A DNA stretch of 56,677 nt from an uncultured bacterium (GTDB taxonomy: Bacteria > Planctomycetota > GCA-002687715). The stretch spans positions 1 through 56,677 of the forward strand of contig CADEGH010000032.1 of the NCBI GenBank assembly GCA_902826835.1. The letters are read 5' to 3'. A model generated the notes under the pieces. The model made no database searches. It saw only the letters and a program-made list of their open reading frames with translations, and was not told where the DNA came from. A program made the position numbers and the translations under genes. Below, piece by piece: positions 15,972 through 23,730 of this stretch (positions are counted from its first letter, which is position 1; each line of letters opens with the position of its first letter).

Positions 15972-18659
15972 ATGCGGTCCGCACTCGCGCTCGGTTTGGT
16001 GGTCCTCGGGGTCGGTGGCCTCTTTGGACAGTTCTCGATCAGCTCGATCACTCCGAGCTCGTCGGTTTTGGGTACGAACCCGGTGACCATCGTCGTCAGC
16101 GGGGGGCTCTTCAGCGCTGGAAACATCATCGTGTTCGATGGGGTCAACCGTACGACCACTTTCAATTCGGCGACGCAACTTTCGGCCACAATTCCCGCCG
16201 CCGACCTCACGCACGGAAGTCACGCCCTCAGGGTTCGGCTTTCAATTTTCAGTGTGACTTCGACCAACACGGTGACCTTCACCGTGAACAACCCTACCCC
16301 GACCATTGCTTCGATGAATCCGACTTCGAAGGTCATCAACGGTTCGGGAATTTCGATGACGATCCAGGGCGCCAACTTTATGCCCGGCGCGATCATCCGA
16401 TTCAACGGTACGGCGCTCACGACCAGCGTATTGAGCTCGACCCTCGTCGGTGCGAATCTCGCTGCGTCACTGTTCACGACGGCGGGGGTCGTCCCGGTTC
16501 GCGTCGAAAACCCGGCCCCCTCCACTGGGCCCTCGACCTCGGTCAATTTCACCATCAATAACCCGGCCCCGACGCTGATTTCGGTCACGCCCGGTTCAGT
16601 GACCACTGGCGCCGCTTCCGCCACCTTGAGTCTCGGCGGTACGGGATTTCAGCCAGCCTCTGTAGTCGAATTGAATGGGACCCCACTCGCGACGACGTTC
16701 AACTCTTCGATTTCGTTGAGCGCTCAGATCCCCGGTTCGTTGCTGCTCTCGAGTGGCAATCGGGCAGTCACGGTGATCAACGAAGCCCCAGGCGGGGGGA
16801 CATCCGCGGCTATCAACTTGACGATTGCAAACCCCACGCCGTTCTTGCTCGCTTTCAACCCGAGTCTGATCACCCAGACCAATAACCCGGTTTTCATGAG
16901 CCTCTCCGGCGGGGGATTGGTCCAGGAGAGTGTGGTCGAAGTCGGGCCGGCTCCATTTGTGGTAATCCCGTCGACATTTTCCAACGGCACGTTGCTCGCC
17001 ACGCTGCCGACATCGATCACCGCCGTGTTGGGAGCGCGTCAAGTCCGGATCGTGAACCCCGCACCCGGTGGGGGCACGACCGCGGCCCAAAATTTCACCG
17101 TCGTCGCGGCGCAACCTCAAATAACGAGCATCAGCCCGGCGTTGATACCAGCCGGAACCAGCAATCCGGTGCTCACGATCAACGGCACGGGCTTTCATTC
17201 CGCCTGCCGGGTGACGGTGGGCACGGCGACGGGGCTCGTTCCTTCGTCCGTGAATCCCATCCAAATCCTCGTCACCGCACCTAGCGCCCAGTTCTTGAAC
17301 CTCGGCAGCGTGAGTGTCCGCGTCGTCAACACACTTCCTGGCGGGCTGACATCGAGCCCGCGAGACGTCACGATCACCGCTTCGCCGCCCGTCATCAACA
17401 GCGTCAGCCCTGACGGCACGGCGCTGTTTTGTTCCCAGGGTGGCACTCTCACCATCACCGGGTCGGGATTTCACCCAAGCGTCACCGCGATGATTGGTAC
17501 TCTACCCGTTGTGGTGAGCGGCCAAACGCCGACCTCGCTTTCCGTCACTCTTCCGGAATTTGGAATCAACCTGCCGGGTAGTCACAGTCTGGTTCTGACC
17601 AATCCTGGTCCTTCGCCCGCCATTCCATTCGCGCTCAGCTTCACCAACCCGCCTCTCCTGATCTCGAACGTGCTCGGCATTCCGATCCCCACGGGGGCCA
17701 CCAATCACCTCGTGACGATGTCCGGCGTTGGCATCTGTTTCCAGACGCAAGTGTGGATCGACGACCAACCGCTTCCCGCCAGTGGACCGGGCATGGTAAT
17801 TGTCGATCGCACGACTACGGATCTCTCGTTCCTTATTCGAGGGACCTATCTCCAGAGTCAGCGCGTTCTCGGTATTCGGCTCGTCAATCCTGGTCCTGGC
17901 GGTGGACAGACTCCGATTCTGGGCGCTCTGGTGGGGGGCTTTGCCCTGGCGATTCTGACGCCTAACTCAGTCCCGGTAATTTCCCCGCTCTCGACCCCCG
18001 TATCGGTGACGGTTGGGGGCCTCGGACTGGTGTCGGGCATGGTCGTTCGTGTGAACGGAGCTGTCGTTCCTTCCACGTTCGTGAATTCCAATGAGATCGT
18101 AGCTCAGATCGGACCTGGCGTTCCGGGTGTCCAGATACCCAATTCCCTTTCCGTGGTCGTCCAGCACCCCAGTGGGATTCTGTTTTCCAACGCCGTCGCT
18201 CTCCAAGTGGGATCGACTCCAACCCTGGACAATCGGGGCGCGGCCCGATTGACTCCCCCGGTACCAGCCCCCGGCGAACTCTTTGCAGCGTCGGTCGATG
18301 CGATCACCCCCGATGGGACTCCCTTTGTCCTCGTGGCCGTACTGAATCCCGGGCCCGCAACCACTTCCAATTTGGCGCCGGGCTTTGATGTGGCCCTAGG
18401 CATTGCTCCCGGCATCATCGTACCTCTCGTCGACTCGCTCGGGGCATTTGGTCCTCCATCGTTCCAAACTCTCCGGGCCAGCGCCGCCTTCCCGACCTTT
18501 GGCGGACCGACGCCGATCCTGTCTTCCTTCAATTTAGACAATCTCCAGGCTCCCACTCCGGCCGCCGGACTTGTCTTCACCCTCCAAGCCGCTTGGCTCG
18601 ACCTTACCTCGCCGATGGGTATTCAGATCACCAGCATCAGTGGCCCCCACACCCTCTGA
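15972..18659 (+). CDS. Exported IPT/TIG-repeat protein
   Basis: 895 residues. Signal peptide 1-20 (MRSALALGLVVLGVGGLFGQ). At least eight Ig-like IPT/TIG repeats follow, recognisable by openings such as ITPSSSVLG, MNPTSKVING, VTPGSVTTGA, ISPALIPAGT, VSPDGTALF and the mid-repeat GxGF/GANF motif with an xVxxNGT strand. The last ~140 residues (from ELFAASVDAITPDG) are a non-repeat tail ending FTLQAAWLDLTSPMG, which resembles the C-terminal module of other exported proteins here. Such proteins are usually extracellular and adhesive; no enzyme motif is visible. Plus strand, convergent with the chrA operon. Confidence 0.85.
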   Translation: MRSALALGLVVLGVGGLFGQFSISSITPSSSVLGTNPVTIVVSGGLFSAGNIIVFDGVNRTTTFNSATQLSATIPAADLTHGSHALRVRLSIFSVTSTNTVTFTVNNPTPTIASMNPTSKVINGSGISMTIQGANFMPGAIIRFNGTALTTSVLSSTLVGANLAASLFTTAGVVPVRVENPAPSTGPSTSVNFTINNPAPTLISVTPGSVTTGAASATLSLGGTGFQPASVVELNGTPLATTFNSSISLSAQIPGSLLLSSGNRAVTVINEAPGGGTSAAINLTIANPTPFLLAFNPSLITQTNNPVFMSLSGGGLVQESVVEVGPAPFVVIPSTFSNGTLLATLPTSITAVLGARQVRIVNPAPGGGTTAAQNFTVVAAQPQITSISPALIPAGTSNPVLTINGTGFHSACRVTVGTATGLVPSSVNPIQILVTAPSAQFLNLGSVSVRVVNTLPGGLTSSPRDVTITASPPVINSVSPDGTALFCSQGGTLTITGSGFHPSVTAMIGTLPVVVSGQTPTSLSVTLPEFGINLPGSHSLVLTNPGPSPAIPFALSFTNPPLLISNVLGIPIPTGATNHLVTMSGVGICFQTQVWIDDQPLPASGPGMVIVDRTTTDLSFLIRGTYLQSQRVLGIRLVNPGPGGGQTPILGALVGGFALAILTPNSVPVISPLSTPVSVTVGGLGLVSGMVVRVNGAVVPSTFVNSNEIVAQIGPGVPGVQIPNSLSVVVQHPSGILFSNAVALQVGSTPTLDNRGAARLTPPVPAPGELFAASVDAITPDGTPFVLVAVLNPGPATTSNLAPGFDVALGIAPGIIVPLVDSLGAFGPPSFQTLRASAAFPTFGGPTPILSSFNLDNLQAPTPAAGLVFTLQAAWLDLTSPMGIQITSISGPHTL

Positions 18660-18899
18660 TGACGTCTCGGTTGGTCTGTCCATCGTTCCATCGATCAGTT
18701 ACGCGTTGAACTCGAGGGCACCAGGCAGGACTCCACCCACTGGCGGACGGAGTCGGGCAGGCGATCCCTGGCGGATTCTTGGCATTGGTGCCGACTGGAA
18801 ACTCGAAGAATGCGCGAATTCGCGGTGGGCGGTCGACAACGGCCCATTGGATACGACGGCGAGATTCGGATGGCTCCCGACAATGGCCGGAGACACAGG

Positions 18900-20126
18900 T
18901 CACAGAACCAGGAGGCCGATGATCGCCGCGATGAGGGTGACGAACATCGGCGCATAACGGGAGCGCAGAAGGAGGAGGGCAATCAAGCTCCCGGAGGCGA
19001 GCGCCATGAAGGGCACATTGGCAGTAAATCCGCGCGTGAGCTGGATAAGAGTGACGGTAATCAAACCGATCACCCCGGCTGCTACTCCGTCCAGGAACGG
19101 GCGTAGCCGCTTCGATTGAATCAAGGATTCGAGCGGAGCGTGACCGAGAATCGTCATCAGGAACGAAGGAGCAAAAACGAGCATGGTCACCCCGAGCGCC
19201 GCCGCGAGGCTGCTTCCGGCATAGGCCACGAAGGTGGCGACCGTGATGAGGGGAGTAGGCAGCACGCTGACCCCTGCCAGGCCGTCCAGGAATTGCGAAT
19301 CGGTCAACCAGCCCGACGACACGACCGCGGTCTCCCGAAGAAGAGGGAGCGCGGTGTAGGCGCCGCCGAACGTCAGAAGACCGGCTTTGAGCCCGAGAAG
19401 TCCGAGATCCGGGAGATCGGGTCGACTCAGGGTGGCAGGAGATGCGGAGGAGCTGGTGGCAAGAGAGGTTTCCGTCAACCACCACGTGAGCAGGAAAACA
19501 CCAACTCCGGCGGCGGGAAACAGCCAATTGCGGAGGCGCACGGACTTGGACGAGGAGGTTGGCGCACCAGAAGGAGGGACGGTCGGCCACCGCATCCCAA
19601 GGAGTCCCGAGCCGAGTAGTACCGCCGTCCCGGGAGTGCCGATCGTCGACGCCCCCAAAGCGATCGCCGCGATGGCCAAATGCTCCGGACCGCGCAGTGA
19701 GTCTCTCCCGAGCCGTATCGTCGCCCGCGCGATCAGCGCCAGGGCCGCGGCCTGCATGCCTACGAATGCGGAGCGCACGGCCGAAGACCAGCCGTCCCCG
19801 GCGAAGTAAACACTGCTCAGGCCGAGAACGAGCGCGACTCCCGGCAGCATGAACCCGAGTCCGGCCAGAAAGCCGCCAAGGCGGCCCCGCGCCCGCATCC
19901 CGAGGTACACACACATCTCGTGCGCCTCGGGTCCGGGAAGCGCCTGGTAGACCGCGAGGGCGCGCCGAAACTCCTCGGGCGAGATCCAATGCTCCTCCTC
20001 GACGCACTCGCGTCGAATCATATCGATTTGAGCGAATGGACCGCCAAACGCCAGGACGCCGAATCGGAGGAAGCGGAGGAAGAGCGCGCCGAGGCTCGGG
20101 GAAGGCTGCGCGCTCGCGGGCATCAT
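18900..20126 (-). CDS. chrA: Chromate transporter ChrA (two-domain CHR family)
   Basis: 408 residues. ATG 20126 overlaps the upstream TGA by one base (TGATG); ATG 20123 is equally possible. Two homologous CHR halves: FGGPFAQIDMIRRECV and YQALPGPEAHEMCVYLG in the first, LTFGGAYTALPLLRE and GVSVLPTPLITVATFVAYAG in the second. Many hydrophobic segments. The family exports chromate by exchange or proton motive force. It is the last gene of an operon whose first two genes encode giant exported TIG/Gly-rich proteins, an unusual setting that leaves its real substrate open. Confidence 0.92.
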   Translation of the reverse strand: MMPASAQPSPSLGALFLRFLRFGVLAFGGPFAQIDMIRRECVEEEHWISPEEFRRALAVYQALPGPEAHEMCVYLGMRARGRLGGFLAGLGFMLPGVALVLGLSSVYFAGDGWSSAVRSAFVGMQAAALALIARATIRLGRDSLRGPEHLAIAAIALGASTIGTPGTAVLLGSGLLGMRWPTVPPSGAPTSSSKSVRLRNWLFPAAGVGVFLLTWWLTETSLATSSSASPATLSRPDLPDLGLLGLKAGLLTFGGAYTALPLLRETAVVSSGWLTDSQFLDGLAGVSVLPTPLITVATFVAYAGSSLAAALGVTMLVFAPSFLMTILGHAPLESLIQSKRLRPFLDGVAAGVIGLITVTLIQLTRGFTANVPFMALASGSLIALLLLRSRYAPMFVTLIAAIIGLLVL

Positions 20127-23100
20127 CAGAAGGAGGGGTAGGTGAAATAGTTCGTAGGCAGCGAAGGCAGATCCGGCGGAGACGGAACGACGGCGTTCGC
20201 GGCCCAGAGCGCACGGACACTGGCCTCGAAGTTGGCTACGTACGGTGAAAACATGTTCACAGAAAAACGCATGCGCCCCACACTGGCCGGGCCACCCGGC
20301 ACCGTGACCGCGATCGGTTGCGGCGGGCCGGCGGGACCTCCCGTCGCGGTGATGAATCCGCCGGGAATCGCGGGCGCGCCGCCGGGCAGCGGACACTGCG
20401 GGCCCGGAGCGCGGGCAAAACAAATGTCGCTGACCGCAAAAGCGTGGATAGAGCCGCCACATCCGCCGCCCCCGGCCCCCGGAAGATTGATCGGGATGGA
20501 GGGATCTCCGTTGTACACCGGGAAAAGATCGACGCCGAGCTGGCCCACCTCACCGTGCGTGAGCAGGGCGGCATTGGGTCCGAAGGTCAGCACGCAGTTG
20601 CACACGAGCACGGCGCAGCCTCCGCCGTTGCCGCCTCGCCCTCCGAGGGTGACGGAAGGGACGAAGATCGCGAGACCGCCACCTCCGCCGCCGCCTCCGG
20701 ATCCTCCGTAGAGAAGCCCGGTTCCAAGGGCGGTCTCCGCCGGGAACAGCAGGAAGTCGGTAGCCGCGGCGCCGAAGATCAGTCGATCATCGGTGGGCGC
20801 TGCCATCGCGGCCAGGGCGCCGAAGGTCGAAGCGTTGCCGACCGGCATTCCACCGGCGCCGCCGGGGCTTGAGCCAGACATCCCCGCGATGCCGCTGGTG
20901 ACGTAACCGCCGCCACCGCCTCCGCCGGATTGCACTCCAATCGGAGCAGTTCCGACTCCGCCACGGCCGTGGGTGATCAAATTGAGGCCGATCGGGTTCA
21001 GACGATTGGCTGGTGATTCTCCCGGCCCTCCCGCGAGGCCGGTTGGACTGAGTCCGAAGTTCGGCCCGGGGAGTTGCGTGAGGCCTTCGGGGAAGAAGGC
21101 GCCGCCGCGTCCGCCTCGCCCTCCGCCAGCCGGAGGCAGGGTGCGGTCAACCCGCACTCGGAACGGTCCGCCCGGCGCGCCGCTCCCGGAGGGCACGTAG
21201 GCCTCGGGGAGAAAACAGTCGCCGCCAAGATGCAGAAGGGCGTCGATTGACATCGCCTCGTGCGCCTGCAGCACGAAACTGTGATTCTCCGCCGGATCAA
21301 ATTCGACGCGGCCCTGAGGGGTCAGGTCGAATCCGAGGGCTTTGACGATCACCCGGATCGTGGTGCCGGCGGGAATCGGGACGAGTGCTCCCGGGGCAGA
21401 CTGCGTGGGATCGATCGGAAGGGAGCGAGCCATGCCCGGCCCAGTCAGCGTCAGGGTTGCCGGCAGGTTGATCTTCCGGAAGTTGAACACCCGCGGCGCC
21501 GCCACGAAGTTGGGCGGAAGCGGACCCGCCGGAGTCGGCTGCCGGGTGTTGAAGAGGAAGACGTAGTCGTAGCTCGCACCTTGGAAGCTGTTCCGCAACG
21601 GATCGCGACCGCGGTCGGTGTTCGGCGACTGATTCACGACCAACTGAAGACCGGGAGGATTGCTGCCGCTATTCAACGGCAGAGTCATGCCTGCGGCGAG
21701 AATGCGGAGGGCCTCTTCGTCGAGGTCCCGAATGGTGGGCTCGAGGAAGCGCGTCGTGTCGGTCAACGAAGGCACGTAGCGGAAATTGAGAGTGGTCGAA
21801 CTGCCACGCAGGTCGGGGTTGAACACCGTGATGGACACGGGCAGGTTCGAGACGCTCGTGACCCCGGGTACGTCGATCTCGAGCTCTGTCTCGCTCAGGA
21901 GGCGAACTCGGGGCGCGAATCGATCGCCGAAGCGGACCGCGGGAATGAGCAGCATCTCCGGCGGAATCGTCGTGATGACCCCGCCTGGTCCCGCGAAGCT
22001 CGTAAAATCTTGGTCGCGCACTCCCGTCGAACGGGCGAAGAAATTGCTGCCACGCAGCCGAATGCCGGTGCAACCGGAGACCGGGCCGATCGCGGGATAG
22101 ATCTCCGTGACCAATGGCGGATTGACGTCCTGCCGCAGAATGGTGCAACTTGGGGTGAGTGGTGGACAGGCCGGGCTCGGCAGCGGGGACACATTCCCGA
22201 CGTTCACGCAGGGCGGATTGAGGAAGGTGAGCTCCTTCAATCCCAAGCGGGGACGATCGAGTCCGACCTGATCGTTAGACAGGGTGTTGCCTACGACGGT
22301 GGTCGTCGAATTGGCGACGAGTCCGGTTTCCTGAGTCCCCTCGATGAAGACCCGGGTCGGGAAGAAACTGCCGGCGGGCACGGTGCTCGCAGTGGCGAGG
22401 GGGCTCGTGGGCGTCAAGAAGCCCGTCCCGGTGATCGAAAGTGGCGAGGCCACATCGTTGACGGCGGCCCAGGTTTGACCTCCGAGCGACGCAGACGCCG
22501 TGAAGGTCGGAGTGACGACCGTCGAAATCGGCGGGACCGGGACATAGGTGAAGGTCACGAGGTTGGACAGGGTCTCGTCGCAGTTCCGCACCCGCACTTG
22601 CACGTCCCCCGTGCAGAATGGCGGAGTGGTGTAATTCGCGGTCAGCCCACCGGCTCCGGCGGTGGCTGGAAGTATGGTCGTGAGGCTGGGATTGGCGGCG
22701 GAGACAAACTCGAGCTGCACACCATCCAGAATGTTCTGGCCGAGGAGGGCACGAGCCTCCCCTCCTTCCGGCATTCCCGTCGCCATCGAAAACCCGTTGG
22801 CGGAGGGAATGAGGCCACTGAGGTAGAGGTAAGGAATGGGCGCCGGCACATTCGGGCCAGTGGGTGAAATGGCCGGATTGGCCTGCACCTCGACCGTCAC
22901 CAAACAGGCCGCTGTCAACGGCGGATTGGTCGGGAACGCGGTCGGCGGCACGATACAGGCGAGCACGTTGTTGTCGAGCACCGCGACGAGGGGGGAAGGA
23001 ATGCCACCGAAGCGCACCGTAGGCGGGAACTGCAGCCAGTTGGATTGAGCCGGGAGATTCATACCGGTGATCGTGAGCACGTTGCCGCCCATCTCAAGTC

Positions 23101-23728
23101 CCTGCGGGCGCACATTGCCAAAGGGAGTGGGAGCCTTAGGCAAAAGATCGGTGATTCCGAGGGGGAATCCGGCCTGCTGGGGGTCGACGAGCTGGAAGCG
23201 CACCGGGTTCGAAAGCTGGAGTCCGAACCCCAACGTGTTTTCGGCCACCGCCTGAATCACCATGGTGGGCGTTGGCAGCGGGAAGACGGGCCCGAGCAGA
23301 TTGGCCCCGAGCGTGAACTCGACTTGGCTCGAGGGCCCGGACAGGGGTGGGCCGAAAGTTGGTCCGCCCGGATTTGAGAAACTGTCGATCAGGGCGATCG
23401 TCGGCACCGCACCGAAGAAATCCAAGAAGAGCAGCCCCTCGGGGAAGGCCATGGGCGCGGGGTTTTCCGGGCCCACGAAGAGGCCGATGCGGCGTGGCAA
23501 GAGTTGGCCGGGTGGCGGCGACGGGAGAGTGGGAGCCTGAGTCAACGTGATCACCAGCGGCTCGGTGCGGATCACGTTGAGCAGGTTGGCGTTGGAGCCG
23601 GTTGGGCCGGTTGAAAAACTCGACGGGTGTGGCGCGTCGAGGGAGAGACTCAGTTGAGCGGAGGATCGGCTCGCGAGGGCTCCGATGAGAACGCCGAGGC
23701 CGAGGATAGACAGCGTGCGCTTCATCAT
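20126..23728 (-). CDS. Giant exported TIG/Gly-rich surface protein
   Basis: 1,200 residues from ATG 23728 (MMKRTLSILGLGVLIGALAS, signal peptide to SSAQ). TTG 23734 would overlap the upstream stop; ATG is preferred. The middle holds IPT/TIG-type repeats (LPKAPTPFGNVRPQGLEMGG, IYPAIGPVSGCTGIRLRGSN). From about residue 830 it is very Gly-rich with short runs (GGGRGGRGG, QSGGGGGGGYV, GGSGGGGGGGG, GAGGGGCGG) spaced by strand-like segments, probably an extended beta structure. Similar in plan to the protein encoded just upstream, so probably an ancient duplicate. Cell-surface or matrix role is inferred. Confidence 0.8.
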   Translation of the reverse strand: MMKRTLSILGLGVLIGALASRSSAQLSLSLDAPHPSSFSTGPTGSNANLLNVIRTEPLVITLTQAPTLPSPPPGQLLPRRIGLFVGPENPAPMAFPEGLLFLDFFGAVPTIALIDSFSNPGGPTFGPPLSGPSSQVEFTLGANLLGPVFPLPTPTMVIQAVAENTLGFGLQLSNPVRFQLVDPQQAGFPLGITDLLPKAPTPFGNVRPQGLEMGGNVLTITGMNLPAQSNWLQFPPTVRFGGIPSPLVAVLDNNVLACIVPPTAFPTNPPLTAACLVTVEVQANPAISPTGPNVPAPIPYLYLSGLIPSANGFSMATGMPEGGEARALLGQNILDGVQLEFVSAANPSLTTILPATAGAGGLTANYTTPPFCTGDVQVRVRNCDETLSNLVTFTYVPVPPISTVVTPTFTASASLGGQTWAAVNDVASPLSITGTGFLTPTSPLATASTVPAGSFFPTRVFIEGTQETGLVANSTTTVVGNTLSNDQVGLDRPRLGLKELTFLNPPCVNVGNVSPLPSPACPPLTPSCTILRQDVNPPLVTEIYPAIGPVSGCTGIRLRGSNFFARSTGVRDQDFTSFAGPGGVITTIPPEMLLIPAVRFGDRFAPRVRLLSETELEIDVPGVTSVSNLPVSITVFNPDLRGSSTTLNFRYVPSLTDTTRFLEPTIRDLDEEALRILAAGMTLPLNSGSNPPGLQLVVNQSPNTDRGRDPLRNSFQGASYDYVFLFNTRQPTPAGPLPPNFVAAPRVFNFRKINLPATLTLTGPGMARSLPIDPTQSAPGALVPIPAGTTIRVIVKALGFDLTPQGRVEFDPAENHSFVLQAHEAMSIDALLHLGGDCFLPEAYVPSGSGAPGGPFRVRVDRTLPPAGGGRGGRGGAFFPEGLTQLPGPNFGLSPTGLAGGPGESPANRLNPIGLNLITHGRGGVGTAPIGVQSGGGGGGGYVTSGIAGMSGSSPGGAGGMPVGNASTFGALAAMAAPTDDRLIFGAAATDFLLFPAETALGTGLLYGGSGGGGGGGGLAIFVPSVTLGGRGGNGGGCAVLVCNCVLTFGPNAALLTHGEVGQLGVDLFPVYNGDPSIPINLPGAGGGGCGGSIHAFAVSDICFARAPGPQCPLPGGAPAIPGGFITATGGPAGPPQPIAVTVPGGPASVGRMRFSVNMFSPYVANFEASVRALWAANAVVPSPPDLPSLPTNYFTYPSF

Positions 23729-23730
23729 GG

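Noticed and set aside
21260..22867. Long open frame (535 codons) on the plus strand
   Set aside because: Antisense to the TIG/Gly-rich gene, with no signal sequence or recognisable motif; shadow of high GC codon use.
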